A DNA stretch of 64,000 nucleotides. Source: Glandiceps talaboti (lineage: Eukaryota; Hemichordata; Enteropneusta; Spengelidae). Each line of letters starts with the position of its first letter. The first letter of the stretch is position 1. Where the stretch lies: contig NC_135550.1 in assembly GCF_964340395.1 (NCBI RefSeq), positions 15,790,484 through 15,854,483 on the forward strand, read 5' to 3'. Of this stretch, positions 1 to 13,037 are shown piece after piece. A model generated the notes under the pieces. That model was not told the DNA's origin. It did not search any database and saw only the letters and a list, made by a program, of their open reading frames with translations. A program made the position numbers and the translations under genes.

Positions 1-301
1 GTAAATCACTCGTCATGATCAGGAGATGCTGATGTACTGGATATACCTCGTATAAATCGTGTAATGTAAGACGTGTTTTACCAAGGGTGTTGAGTGGTGC
101 AACGAAATGTACTTGTATCCTCTTGTCGTCATAGAAATAAAACATTGTTGTGCAACACCTGACCCCATCGCACACCGCCATAATTAACACCTTTTGTACA
201 AACAAAAGCACCACTCAACACCCTAGGTAAAACCCGCCTTACACCACACGATTTATACGAGGTATATTCAGTACATCAGCATCTCCTGACGAGTGATTTA
301 C
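1..301. mobile_element. Hairpin MITE 1 (long terminal inverted repeats)
   Basis: Positions 1-100 are repeated in inverted orientation at 208-301. The arms match closely; the left arm carries a 6-nt insertion (tgatca) near position 16-21 and there are a few substitutions. The unpaired spacer is about 107 bp. No coding sequence is present. The layout is that of a non-autonomous fold-back or MITE element. The inverted match starts at the first base of the window, so the true left end and the target-site duplication may lie outside it, and the superfamily cannot be assigned. Confidence 0.75.
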
Positions 302-354
302 TCACGAAACAGGCTTGTGGAGACGAAAAACCCTATTTGATTTTTTTCTACCCT

Positions 355-356
<2 letters not shown>

Positions 357-440
<84 letters not shown>
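357..440. repeat. (TA)n microsatellite
   Basis: About 42 uninterrupted TA units. Together with the TA tract at 552-577 it brackets a tRNA-like element. Confidence 0.98.
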
Positions 441-442
<2 letters not shown>

Positions 443-445
443 AGG

Positions 446-518
446 AAAGAAAAATGACACGTGTAGGATTCGAATCCACGCCCCTGAATACTAACCAAAG
501 TGCTATAGCCAGCCGAAC
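446..518 (-). other. Degenerate tRNA-like / SINE head
   Basis: On the minus strand a B-box-like GGATTCGAATCC lies at 466-477. Upstream of it (491-511) is an A-box-like stretch containing TGGCTATAGC and GGTTAG. The A-to-B spacing is shorter than in a functional tRNA and I cannot fold a full cloverleaf, so this is more likely a tRNA-derived SINE remnant than a tRNA gene. It sits as an island between two TA microsatellites. Confidence 0.4.
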
Positions 519-551
519 TAACGCGTCAACTGGTGTGTACCTTTCTATTCC

Positions 552-577
<26 letters not shown>
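552..577. repeat. (TA)n microsatellite
   Basis: About 13 TA units separating the tRNA-like element from the region of MITE 2. Confidence 0.95.
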
Positions 578-584
<7 letters not shown>

Positions 585-635
585 TTTCATTCTTCTATCG
601 CCAAGTAGAGTGCTCGATCATCATGGAGAGCTATC

Positions 636-1154
<519 letters not shown>

Positions 1155-3292
1155 CATAACATAACATTTTACCATAGGCATACGTCATGTTATGAGGTCA
1201 TTACCCGATATCACCTCTGCATTCGCCATAACATCTGCTGAGTACGTTATTGTATATGTGGTGTACATGTAGCTCACTGAGATCACCAAACATTATGGTC
1301 TGAGCTGTAGTGTACACATAAGTTTTAGAGGATGGCCTACAGCCATGTTAGCGACACCATTGTAAACTGTACGTACCTGTACAGTATGTTATGAATTCGT
1401 ATTTTAATGTACGATCGTATATATCAGTTGGGTTATGGATATTTCGTCACAATGTCCATGTTTTGAAAGGTGTCTCAGTTTTGTGGGCATACCCAAGAAT
1501 ATTAATGTCGAAGATCGGCCACCATTTTATTTGATTATGTTCAAAATCGCCGTGTCTTGTCCAATCAGAAAGGCATTTTCTGATGACGTTTAAACGCTAA
1601 TATCACGACGTCTTACATCCCATATTATAAGTGATACTTCACGTTTGATCTGGGCAGAGGTATATGATAAGAGAAGTTATTACACCTATATGGCTAAGAT
1701 GTTCGACCATGCTTCCAATGAAGCAATATGGCAACGGACATGATTACACATTTTATTGATCATAGAACACAACTGTCAGTGACCACTCTCTTGGTTTTTA
1801 GCTGTGCGTATAAAATGGATAACGAGTTGCGGCCTTAAATTTCAAAAAGGGGGATGTCTGGAAATTAATCTCGAGAAAGAGTTTGTTTACAATTTTATTT
1901 TTATTTTTATTTTTAGAAAGAAAGTAATAGAGTGGTGTGTAGAATAATTGAACATTTGAATATCGTCACTGACATATGAGCCAAGTTAAACTATTCAATT
2001 TCTAGTTGAATTATTATCATCTGCTTCGTTTCATCGACATGGTTGACTTATATCACTCGGTAAAGTTTTATATGCCCTATGGTATGTAAGCTATAACTGA
2101 TTTCTATTTTAACGACGTCATGGAGACCGATTCTGATGTACAGCTAGAGGGTATATACAGAGCAGTGATCGGAAACTTGTATGATACACTGAGTATCAGT
2201 ATGTACACAGGCACAGGCACTTACACATGTACAAGTATATACAATTGAATTCTTGGATTATTAAATGCAGTGTACTGAATCGCATCGCACAATGACAAAC
2301 TCTGACACACAACGTTCATACAAGTCAATCGAAGGACGAATTCACATGGGAAAATATGTATTACAGATAAGCATATATGTTGTATTCATAAAACAAGTTT
2401 ATTCACTAGTTTAGGAAGATGGCATCTAGTCATCTTAGTAAGAAAGTTCATAGCTTTCTATCCAATTACTTTTCTCTTACTGTGTGTTCTTTATCTGTCA
2501 ACATGACTCTGTTATTGTAGGGTTGTTTGAATGTTTCTCCATATGATAGCTATGTCTCTACTGTTACCGTAAATAGAATTGATTAAACCGAAGTCTCATT
2601 ACTTTAGTAGTCTGGCTGACGTATTATATGGCTCAATCCACAAGATTCGATAGATGTAAACTTTAAATGAGTTTTCTTTTTTCGAATTGATAACTTAATG
2701 TTTTTTAGGAAAGGAGCTGAAAGTTCTGAACATCACGTACTGTGTTAAGCATTCTACTACAGACACAAATTGTTCGAGGCCCTAACGATGCCTCTAAAAT
2801 CAACTCATGAATAGTTTTGCCTCTTGTCTAGATGTTATTAGTGGTACATCTGGGATCGTATTATGCTATGTTTTGAAGGGTTAAATAAAAGGCGATGTTT
2901 TTTCATTACTCTTGGATAACTTGGCATGGTAGATTTGGATGCAACTCTCAGTGATATCAACGATGTGATACCATTGGCACGTATGTGTTATACTAATTAC
3001 GTTCTTTTTCCTTTCTGAGAAACTCTTCGAACTTGTTGCAAAATTAACGAGCCATATTTGCTATATCTGGATCCTAGAAATGTCTTGCTATCCTTTAGGA
3101 GATATTTCGATTAGATTACTCTAGTCGTTCTTTTAAAAGAACACACAAATATGTACATATTCAATTGGAAATATGTGATTTTATGTCGTAAGCAAATAAC
3201 CTTCGATAAAAGGATATCAGACGTAAACTGAGCGCCCTACGTAATGATAAGAAAGGTAAACGTGTGATTGGTTGTTCATCCACGCTTTGCCT

Positions 3293-3293
<1 letters not shown>

Positions 3294-3328
<35 letters not shown>
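3294..3328. repeat. (CA)n microsatellite
   Basis: About 17 CA units. Confidence 0.97.
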
Positions 3329-3332
<4 letters not shown>

Positions 3333-3439
3333 GTACAGTACTGAGGAAAGCAAGCTATATCTTCTCTAACATTAGATGGTATTCTGAACAAAACGAGATG
3401 AGATGTGGACTTAACTGGCAAATCTCATTACCCATGCAA

Positions 3440-3904
3440 TTTACATTGATTTGATTTGATATGCAAGCTACACCAATCGTAAATTTACAACGAATTGTAA
3501 GATAAAAATGATGATATATCATCTAACAGATTAACTTTGATTATGCAAATTCGTGAGAAGAATGCAAGTTACATTCATCATATATGTATGTCATAGTGTC
3601 ATCACTATATCATTCATGTTATGTAAAGTTCCTAGCCAGCCTACAAGATGTATATCTAAACTGAATATAATTAATTATGCAAATGAATTTGAAGATTTCA
3701 TTCTCAATATGACTAGTTACATTATTCAACAGCATTTATAAGACTTTATTAGTATAAATGGATGTACCGATTGAATCATGTTACATTTACATTCTTAAGA
3801 TATTGCCTGATTATCGAAATTTGTTATTTATGCAAATTGAACAAAATTATTATTCATATGAATGTTCACTAAAACTTCGTAAATTCGTTTGGGATATCGT
3901 GTCC

Positions 3905-3969
<65 letters not shown>

Positions 3970-3990
3970 GATGACATAACCCTTCCTTGC
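3440..3990 (+). mobile_element. Tandem-repeat plus (AGAC)n element, copy 1
   Basis: AT-rich sequence with diverged internal repeats (the phrases TTAATTATGCAAAT, GATTATGCAAATTC and TTTATGCAAATTG recur) leads into GGGATATCGTGTCCATAGAC. An (AGAC)n tract at 3907-3967 follows, and then ACCCTTCCTTGCGAAAG. The same order (diverged repeats, a GATATC/GTTC phrase, an AGAC array, then a CCTTCC / GCGGAAGG-type end) recurs near 7.9 kb and 17.1 kb. I infer a non-autonomous family resembling the microsatellite-bearing Helentron-associated (HINE/DINE/pearl-type) elements. Boundaries are approximate. Confidence 0.5.
3907..3967. repeat. (AGAC)n microsatellite
   Basis: About 15 uninterrupted tetranucleotide units inside the mobile-element copy above. 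Confidence 0.97.
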
Positions 3991-5757
3991 GAAAGAGAAA
4001 CTACAAGTAGTTGAATAATACGTTAATAACTGACTAGTTTTTAAAATGATAACGATTCTTGTAAGTAATGATTGTATCATACGGTTTTTTGATTGATCGA
4101 TTAATCAATAATCCAATGAAATATGAGAAGAGCTGACAAGATCAAAAAATACGTACCGTATTTTAAAATTAAGTCGCATTCTTTTACAGATTATACACAT
4201 TATCTACAAGTACCGTAATATTGACTCAACTATTTTTAGATGCAGTATTGCACGATGTTAGACATTTCATCTGTAATCTATTCTTATCGTCATCACATGC
4301 ATCGTGGTTTCCATAACATTTCAAAAGAGCAACGAGTAAACAAGGTTCACATTCAAGGTCAGTCAATGAAACCTTGTATGCACGTATACAATGCATTGTA
4401 GGATATGAAGAACGCACACAAAACAATACAAATATGGTACTGCTGTCATCCCAGCCTTTGTTTTAATTCCCCGTAGAAATTACTGTATTTGAGGTTAACA
4501 CGGCATAGATTAATAATTTTGAAAATGTGATTTAACGGACAGGTCAGGGACATACTTGTCAGCCCGAGGGTATTTTGTTTGATGTATGGAATTCATCTTA
4601 GGGGTTTACAATTTATCTATCAATGACAACATGAGAGGAAAGATCGTTAAAAATGAAAGGAGATGAATCATAAATTGTATACCTCTCCACTGATAAAGTG
4701 ATTGTAATATACGTTAAAACCTTAGGTGATTTTCATAATCAGAATCAGAATCAGAATTAGAATCCAAAGCCAACTATTAAACTAATGACATTTTCTCTTT
4801 TGAAATCCAATGTATGTACTAATACCACGTTGCAAGTGACAACCGATCAATGTGACCATGTACATATGCATCACAATATCTACTACCAACAATAACACTA
4901 ACACCAACACAAAATTAAACAACAAACTCTACGGTACAGTGACAGTGAAGTAACAGAAGAACACTAACAACACACTGAGTTAAAACACAAGCAGGAGCAA
5001 AATCAGTGCAGTCTATCTGTTCAACGTATGCTTAATGCTGGCTCCACCTCATTATGCTTTCCATGCATATACTTCTAATATCATATAGGGGGAAATCCAG
5101 TGATTTTTTTATTGGCTCTGATAGTTGTTCCACCTATGCTTGTCTGTTTTAATAGGAAATTGCAGCGAATGTATTCAATATATAGATTATGCAGATCGTC
5201 GCTGAGACTTAGAAAAGGATAATTACTATGTGACCTTCGTTACAGTCGTCTTTATCTCTTATTTTAATTCTATTACCATTAAGAAAACAACAAAAATAAT
5301 TGAAGCGAGATGTTACTGTTTTAAGCTTACGTATATTACATACTCACATACGAAGATTAGAATGAATGTGGACTTTAGGATTTAAGAGTACCATTTCGTA
5401 AACAGCGGCATATATTTTGTTATGCATGTTCAACATATCCGTCTTGCTAAGGGGAGAAAAATAATTGTGCGTTTACGGTAACATGGCCTAAGAAATTAGG
5501 GAAGGTAGGTCTGGATTGTTCATCTTTCTAATCGTTTTTATTTTAAAAGATATTGTTTCGACCCCAAAACAAATGAAAATGTCGGACTTATTACTCCCTC
5601 CACTACGGTCGTTCCGGTTATATGAAATTTTTTGTTTAATTTCCTGTGAAACAAATAAACACCACTACTGCGTATCCAAACTCAGACGAGACAAGAAAAA
5701 TGCATTATTTTATACAAGTATGTGTGCCTTTACTGTCTTAATGCATCAAAGTTGTTT

Positions 5758-5892
5758 GGAAATCGCGCTTTCTACTACGCTGCACCGAAGCTTTGGAACA
5801 ATCTCCCATGTCACATCAGACAATGCACAGAAATTGACACTTTCAAACGCAAGTTGAAAAAGCACCTTTTCACCCAGATTTACAGTGTGTAA
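5758..5892 (+). pseudogene. LINE ORF2 C-terminal remnant
   Basis: In this frame the sequence reads GNRAFYYAAPKLWNNLP, continues through a CHIRQCTEIDTFKRKL stretch and ends KKHLFTQIYSV before TAA. The 'aF..AAPkLWN.LP..IR....l.tFK.kLK.hLF' signature is the well-known C-terminal end of CR1/L2-clade ORF2 proteins, just downstream of the reverse transcriptase. Only about 44 codons plus a short upstream extension survive, so this is a dead fragment of a 5'-truncated insertion and not a gene. The longer overlapping open frame starting at 5516 is a different reading frame and not the LINE protein. Confidence 0.75.
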
Positions 5893-6028
5893 TCTAAACT
5901 GAATTACTCTACCAATCATTTGTTTAGATTTAGTCGAAACCTCTTTAAATCATTTTAAATCATCGTAACGTTCCCATTTTTTTAAAATAGCGTTTTAACT
6001 GTCGTGGATATATGGCGCTATATAAATG

Positions 6029-6029
<1 letters not shown>

Positions 6030-6113
<84 letters not shown>
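6030..6113. repeat. (ATT)n microsatellite (LINE tail)
   Basis: About 27 ATT units immediately following the LINE 3' UTR; best explained as its expanded tail. Confidence 0.95.
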
Positions 6114-6115
<2 letters not shown>

Positions 6116-6948
6116 ATGTGTTAATACAAAGTATTGCAAAGTGACGAAAAAAACACCATGTTACCTAATGGATTATTTAATCCTAACTCGTAAGTTGTTG
6201 TTTGGTTACTTCCACCTCCTCATAAAAAACATACCCCCGATGAGAATATCAATCATGGAAAGACTAATTTTTCACTGACATAAATTTAAAAACCTCGAGG
6301 CATATTTCAATACAATTCATATTGATTGATTGATACATTTCTTCAATGTTGATGTCTTTTGAATGAAATCGGTTAAACGTCTGCCGCGTTTATAGACTGA
6401 AAAAATATTAAATGTCATATAGTCAGCATCAGAGGGTAAATATCGTTATATCTCAATAGAATGTAACTTTAAGGTTGACTTATACAGTAGGTTGTGTATT
6501 TTATTACGTTTTGGCAATGTGTCAAAGAATATTGTCGATGGCCTGCCAATGTAGTCTAAGCTCACGGATAAATATAGAAATGATACATTTTGCAATTGAA
6601 GACTGGAAGTTGTTAAATGCCATTATTAAGTATAGTACCACATAATTCTTATTAATAACATTCCAATGAAAGATATGAAAGTACGTTTAGAAGAAAATGT
6701 TTTAGACTACACGTAACTGTAGTCAAATACCCTGTAACGTTTATATTCTGATCCCATTCTGATGAAACAGCGACACTTTTAGAACATTCTAACCTACTTC
6801 AGATGTGTTTAGTAGAACATACAGATTAGATTTATGCAACTTCTAGCTAATGCGTACGATTTCGTCATAGTTATAGATCCCAAATGTCTCTTAGCATACG
6901 GAGATGTATTGGATTAAATAGAAAATAGAGAAATACATGTTTACGTAC

Positions 6949-7177
6949 ATCAATTAGATTGATATCTGCGTGGTAGCTGTTGTGTCGTCGGCCCAAATCC
7001 AGCAAGATGGTTTCAAACTTGTCCTTCTCGTCTATATTTCGCACCAGTCTGCGTGCTATGGTCATGAACCGTAAACCATGTTCCTGTATCTTTTGGACCA
7101 CTTGTGGATCATCTGACGTTATCGGACCACCCGTTAGACCAAAAAATTCCTTTGTCTCTGGATGATTATCAAACATT
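6949..7177 (-). CDS. Globin X-like gene A, exon 2 (helices C-F)
   Basis: The central exon of a heme-binding globin. After a CAG acceptor the split glycine codon is completed and the exon reads MFDNHPETKEFFG, later IQEHGLRFM, and ends LGRRHNSYHADINLID before the donor GTACGT. HPET followed by an invariant Phe matches the C helix and CD1 Phe of globins (the same HPET as myoglobin). The His in EHGLRFM is distal E7 and the His in LGRRH is proximal F8, so heme binding looks intact. Length 229 bp, entering in phase 2 and leaving in phase 0, identical in layout to the exons of B and C. Expected activity is O2/NO binding, nitrite reduction or redox sensing; which of these cannot be read from sequence. 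The partner exon 1 is at 10263-10396. Confidence 0.92.
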
Positions 7178-7254
7178 CTGGGGATTTTGGAAAGGTGAAT
7201 AAAAAATAAGTATACAAAGTTCAACTGTTATTGTTTGCTTCAGTAAGGGCAAAG

Positions 7255-8006
7255 TCTATAGATTATCGTTCATACTATGCTCCAAATTATAGTGAATTTG
7301 AAGTATGTTACATGGTAAATGAACTTTGTTACCATCAATGAATGTACCAAACTAGATTACATTTGAATGGACCAGGTGCATTCTCAAGATATAGCCTAAA
7401 TACTGAAAATCATTTATTACACAAATGACTCATTAAAACTAAGCGTTACAGCAGTAAGCTTTATGAGACATGTGTATCATGAATGTATGTAAGAAATTTT
7501 GAAAATCATTGATTATGCAAAAGACTCATTAACACTAAAAGCTACACCAACAAGCTTTTCGGGACATGTGTCCTTTCTTATGTTTGAAGTATGGCCAAAT
7601 TATATTGAATTTGAAGTGTGCATTCTTAAGTTATAGCTTAATTACTGAAAATCATTATTTATCAAAATAAGTCATTAAAACTACACGCTAAATTAGCCAA
7701 CCTTATATGACATATGTTCGTTGTTATCTTCAATGCATGGATCAAATTATATTGAATTTGAAGTATGGATTCCTGCGATATTGCCTAATTACCGAAACCA
7801 TTCAATTATGTAAATAACTCATCAATATTCATGGTTATTTACCAAAACCAAATCAGTTCTAGCCATTACCCTATAGAATATCTGCACCAAATGTCATTCG
7901 AATTGATCCAGCCGTTTTGGAGGAAACGATAACAGAGACAGACAGACACACATACAGACACACATACTTCTCATCACTAATATACAACCCCTCGCGGAAG
8001 GTTAAA
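7255..8006 (+). mobile_element. Tandem-repeat plus (AGAC)n element, copy 2
   Basis: Four diverged units repeat phrases such as AAATTATATTGAATTTGAAG (7283, 7595, 7743), ACTGAAAATCATT and CTCATTAAAACTA at spacings of roughly 100-150 bp. They are followed by a short GACAGACAGACACACATACAG stretch (about 7937-7965) and a terminal CCCCTCGCGGAAGGTTAAAA (near 7987-8006). This is the best-preserved core of the family also seen at 3.4-4.0 kb and 16.9-17.2 kb. No coding capacity, so non-autonomous. The Helentron/HINE-type assignment is an inference from the architecture (core tandem repeats, microsatellite, 3' hairpin). Confidence 0.55.
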
Positions 8007-9691
8007 ATTATCAGATAAATAAGTTCATATATAGGTCATTCGCTCTGACGTGAGAGTTGGTAACATTATGAAGCTGTATGACAATATCAATTAATCAGTA
8101 TATACATACCAAATGACGATAACAGTAATGCTCTGTTTTCCCCCCCCATGCATTCGTCAATGATGTAATCACAACTTTAAGATAAACTTGTAACAATTTT
8201 AAGATGAATAGTGCATCCACATGCACGCACATTGCATCGCATAAAGTGCCACATGTATTACCGATGTATATCGATGTATTTAAGCAAAACTATTTACGCT
8301 TACAAATTTATACAACACTGATTTTCGTCATCGAAAGAGCTGTTTCACCGCAGATACTCTATTTTCATTCGTTGAGAATACGAACTTCATTTAATCAGTA
8401 CTCGCAAACAGTTCTTCAACTGGCGGCGAAATATCCACCCTTTTCGATATCAATTAATCTTTTTATTGTATAAATTCATAAACTTGTGGTATTTATTTGA
8501 TTAAACTTCAAATCAGCACACAGAGATATATCTACACAAAATAATCACCTACAGGTATACACAGATACAAACCTGGTCGGTTTAATATAAAACTGAAAAT
8601 GATATTAGCGTGAAATTTGTTTTCAATCACCGATAATAGTGATCAGAGGAAGAACAGCCCCAAGAGACTGCGACGTTATTAACTTTACTTCGACCTATTT
8701 TTATGGTTTTAATGAAGATGAAAAATAAAAATGTCTGCCTTGCACCACCTTGAACATGTGTCTTAGCTACAAGGTTAATTTGTGACAGGGTGTAGAATCA
8801 AGATACATAAGAAGAACGTTGAAAATGAAAATCATTTGAATATAGTTATGACTGCGTACAGTTAATGTGTTGTCAACTGCGCTGTCTATTAACATACTCA
8901 TGAATAACTCCAATATTTCAATACATCACGTCCGATGAAAGCAGTTTGTTGCAGCGGCATACATAATTATTCCCAGTGACCCCCGCAATGCAATATACCA
9001 CAGAACTGAAAAGCTCATGAACTGTGTAACCGTTTCGTGTTACCTTCTACGTGTGATTTCCCCTCTCTCTTTGTAACATATCATATTGTGCACACAGTTA
9101 ATCTCCGTCACAAACTCACACCATTCCTTTAACTTAATCAGCAACTGTACTATTTGCATGTAAATGTCATTTGTGTATTATCACGAAAACGCTAGCAAGG
9201 AAGCATACAATAGTAGAATGAAGGGCGTTCTTTAATCTGTTCTGATACATTGTTATTATACAGTAGTGTGTGGGTTTTACGTAGGAGCTATCGTTCGTTG
9301 CTTGGTGAAATATTTGTGCCAGGTTGTATTGAACAATTTATTTCTTCTAATTTCAAAATACCATATGGAGCTGACTGGTAATAAATTTACGACTGACACC
9401 CCTACTGTTGTGGCAAACCAGTATGTACTGATCAGTTAGTAATGAAGCTCTCAAATAGAGGTTACCTCTAACCGATTGATCTAACATGCTTCATTGCTAC
9501 ACTTGTAACCACTGGGAGGTTATTTGCTACAATGAGAGAGCTCATAAGTTGTGTGGAAATACTTCAATAGTCAATGACGTATCGTACTTTACTTTCCACA
9601 GATATATTGGAATTGGAGGAAGCAAACAGCAATTTCTTTTTGCATGAAGTAAACCGCTATATGATGGTTGTCGACGACATGCAGAGCACAG

Positions 9692-9693
<2 letters not shown>

Positions 9694-9774
<81 letters not shown>
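9694..9774. repeat. (TA)n microsatellite
   Basis: About 40 TA units. Confidence 0.98.
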
Positions 9775-9778
<4 letters not shown>

Positions 9779-9784
9779 CCAACC

Positions 9785-9859
9785 TACATACATACATACA
9801 TACATACATACATACATACATACATACATACATACATACATACATACATACATACATAC
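9785..9859. repeat. (CATA)n microsatellite
   Basis: About 18 CATA units, 10 bp beyond the TA tract, forming a compound microsatellite. Confidence 0.98.
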
Positions 9860-10262
9860 CCGACCCATCGTGAATATCCGTCGCGTACTGTAAATTTAAT
9901 GTAGGATCAACAAAGTATACTTTCATATATACCTACCTTTACCCTAGGACAAACTGTTGAAACTGGAGTCCATTTTCATGGTTATTTTCCGTATAACGTA
10001 AGACATTGATACAAGTAAAACTGAAATATTATGCATACAAAACTACACCCACCAACCAACCAAACAGACTGAATAGATACTATTGCAAACCTGATATCTC
10101 CTATAAACTCAAAGTAATTTTCTGTGGTTCCCTAAGTGTTCATCACCTTGTACGCCTCTTACAGTAAACACGAGGTGAACATCGACTATTACGAACACCG
10201 TTAGATTCTTTGCCGTCACAAATCAACTTTATTTAATGTATATTAACCTTCTACCTACTTAC

Positions 10263-10396
10263 CCCATAAACATCAAGAGGCCTATTTTCTCCAAGTCTCC
10301 GTGTATTTCGTGCCATGTCGTGGTAAGTATCCGGGCTTGATCTTTCGTCAAAACAGGTTTATTTTCCCCATACACGGAGGATAGCCGACATCCCAT
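10263..10396 (-). CDS. Globin X-like gene A, exon 1 (MGC N-terminus, helices A-B)
   Basis: It starts with ATG and reads MGCRLSSVYGENKPVLTKDQ, continues through TTTWHEIHGDLEKIG and ends LLMFM plus two bases (GG) before donor GTAAGT. 134 bp, phase 2, the classical B12.2 intron. The Trp is the conserved A12 residue. Gly2, Cys3 and Ser6 satisfy the N-myristoylation consensus, and Cys3 next to Gly2 is the usual palmitoylation site. The same arrangement makes fish globin X membrane-bound, so a plasma-membrane, cytosol-facing globin is expected. The ATG is chosen because it gives the same MG start as the paralogues. No convincing core promoter is seen upstream. Confidence 0.9.
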
Positions 10397-12602
10397 CGTA
10401 TGGACGAAGAATTCCCTGTGCGATATCTCCCGATATTACATCGCATACATGCTGTGTGGGTGGATGGCGTGTTATTAGTGAACCGTGCTGCAAAATGCTA
10501 TTAGTATTATCACTGATGAGAGACCACCGTATAAATTCTGTTCAATGGACATATGGCACCCTGGGAAACGCGTTAACTCCACCCATTTCAAGATAATTTA
10601 ACGTGTTATTTTCTCTTTTTATTGTACTCATAGTGTGTTTCACGCAATTTGTTATTACATATGGCTGCTCTAGTTTTATTTCTTCGCAGTGCCCTGCTCA
10701 CCATGTTTCCAGGTTCTAATAATCAAAATAGTTTTCCATTGATTGCATGCCTACTTACTATATTTGATACATGTTTAGTAATTTTATGACATAACATGTA
10801 TCCGTCATTTTTCACTGAAATGCATATTAACTGGTCTATTTCTTTCAATATGACCAACCTTAAAGAGGGAGGTTCATATTTGTAAATGATGACACAGTGA
10901 CCTTTGGCATTCAATTGTATCAAGTAAGCGATATTTCATTAATAAGTGAACGTTCCAGGCTATGGTTTTTTGTGGGAATATGTTTTTCTTTCTAGTCAAA
11001 AGAAATCAGTTTATTACATTGATATAATATTTACAATCTGTAGAAGAACTGGCATTATAATTTGTTGTAAAGCAACTTTAAGGAGAGTACATACTAAAAT
11101 ACCGATGGTGGAAGTAAGCGAGTGAATACCAATTAAAAGGGATAGCGGAAAAGATCATTCTAATATTCCTAAACCAACTGACGCAGTTGCGATTAATCTG
11201 TCAACGAATGCAATTTTAAATATATCAGGAATAATAAATGACCAGTTTCTATATACCCCATTCACAACAGTATATTATTAAATTATGATACTATAAACAT
11301 ATATATATATATTTTAGATTGATTGATTCAATTTACGGTGGGCTAGGTTGAAAAGTACATTAACACATTACATTAGAATATAGTCTTTTTAAAAAAAAAA
11401 CCTAGCAACGGGCCTAAATAATATAGAACTATACTAGCAACGAAATGCATATTTCATATTAACTCACGCAGGTGCAAGAGTGCCACTTTAGTTAAAAGCA
11501 GTGATACTTATGAAATTTTAAATGTTCACTGATCTTAAAGGTACGGTTATAGATCGAGACAATGCATTATTGCAAAGATATGGAATCTGTATGTGGTGAG
11601 TTTGTTTTCAGTCAGCATGCGTCAACAGCTTTCGTTATCAGTTACATCTTTTTCAAGTCGCATATCCTGTGTCAATATGCTTTGCGTTTGCAATATGTTA
11701 CAACAATGTGTTTACAGCTATTTTATATATCGCCAACAGACATTTCATTCTCATGAGTGATTACATTCTGATTGAGCTAATGTTAACACACATAGCTATC
11801 TCAATAATCCTTTGTAAGTAAACTACTTCGTATACAGTGATTAGGCCTGGGATATAGGTGGGGGGGGGGGTCATTCAAGTTAAGGTAATTCAGTCAATTT
11901 TCCTTAACAGCTAGGCAACATAATGTTTTCGAATGTTTAGATTACTTCTCCTTACACGGTGATTATTTTCTTAAGGTAATACTTAGCCTTTTCCCATTCC
12001 TTCAAATAAGTGCCACCGTCTGTTTATTTCAGATATAAACGACTAGCGCTATGTACTGATACAGTATTTCCAAATCGAATCGTAACTCAATTCTGCGCAG
12101 GCGGGCCCAATGGCGACAGTGCTATAATTCCATCGGTTTTTGCAAAAATAACATTTTGTTTTCGAATGATAAAACCAGCATAGAATTAATACTGTTAGAT
12201 TCATGACGCAAGAATATCTAATTCATGACGCAAGAATACATAATACAACGTATCGATCAGTTGATTTCTCGATAGACTTGGGCCAATGTGGTGTCGAGTT
12301 TTACTTAAGGTATGACGTCAATGTATATAGAGATGTGTTAGAAGTCGTTTGTCAAAATAAAATCATTACCGTTAGCAACATCTTATGTAAGTAAAATAAT
12401 CATTCCAAAATACTGTTTCGTAAGTACAATCACTGTCAAAACTGTCAATCAACCTGTAACTTTAAAACGTATTAAAATACGTTTCAAAGTTCGCTTCAAT
12501 GTAAAATCCATACACCATCGCAATTGGCATAATACATCACAGAGGAAGGGAAGCAAGGAGTGTCAGGTTCTTGTTCAAGAAAATATAAGAGTGCTAATTA
12601 TA

Positions 12603-12644
12603 TATGTATGCTAAGTATGTATGCTAAGTATGTATGCTAAGTAT
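12603..12644 (+). repeat. 13-bp tandem repeat, three copies
   Basis: The unit TATGTATGCTAAG occurs three times in a row and ends directly at the AAT microsatellite. Confidence 0.85.
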
Positions 12645-12786
<142 letters not shown>

Positions 12787-12802
<16 letters not shown>

Positions 12803-12858
12803 TCTTTATTGTATCTTTATCCAAATCTGGACATCAGACCTATTCACAATAAAAAAGA
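12787..12858 (-). mobile_element. LINE/SINE 3' tail fragment (minus strand)
   Basis: On the minus strand the unique sequence reads GATAAAGATACAATAAAGAA and then runs directly into (ATT)n, that is, a short 3' UTR with an AATAAA followed by a trinucleotide tail. The layout mirrors the LINE tail at 6013-6113 on the plus strand. Only about 60 bp of unique sequence is left before the GTAT microsatellite, so the family cannot be named. Confidence 0.4.
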
Positions 12859-12923
12859 ATGTATGTATGTATGTATGTGTGTATGTATGTATGTATGTAT
12901 GTATGTATGTATGTTCGTGTGCG

Positions 12924-12958
<35 letters not shown>

Positions 12959-13006
12959 GTATGTATGTATGTATGTATGTATGTATGTATGTATGTATAA
13001 GTGTAT

Positions 13007-13037
<31 letters not shown>
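12859..13037. repeat. Compound (GTAT)n-(TCTG)n-(GTAT)n-(GT)n microsatellite
   Basis: Successive GTAT, TCTG, ATGT and GT arrays with brief interruptions, followed by a short GGAT run. Confidence 0.97.

Larger units (their letters stand above)
5700..6113 (+). mobile_element. LINE 3' end, L2/CR1-like, with (ATT)n tail
   Basis: The 3' end of a non-LTR retrotransposon. It consists of the C-terminal coding tail of ORF2 (5758-5892), a short 3' UTR that ends in TGGCGCTATATAAATG, and then an (ATT)n tract (about 6030-6113). Tails made of short tandem repeats rather than poly(A) are typical of L2/CR1-clade LINEs, and the GCGCTATATAAATG phrase just before the tail is a common feature of such elements in marine invertebrates. 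The element is strongly 5'-truncated: no reverse transcriptase or endonuclease domain is visible upstream. Confidence 0.7.
7178..10262 (-). other. Intron 1 of globin gene A (B12.2 position)
   Basis: 3085 bp, flanked by GTAAGT at the donor and CAG at the acceptor. It contains the second tandem-repeat plus (AGAC)-type element (about 7255-8006), a TA tract (9694-9774) and a CATA tract (9785-9859). Between about 8010 and 9690 I see no recognisable feature. Confidence 0.85.

Noticed and set aside
5516-5857. 113-codon plus-strand gene
   Set aside because: A different reading frame from the recognisable LINE ORF2 tail at 5758-5892; the rest has no similarity I can name.
7255-8006. CRISPR-like array
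   Set aside because: The repeats are long, diverged and unevenly spaced, and the window is eukaryotic; this is a mobile-element core.
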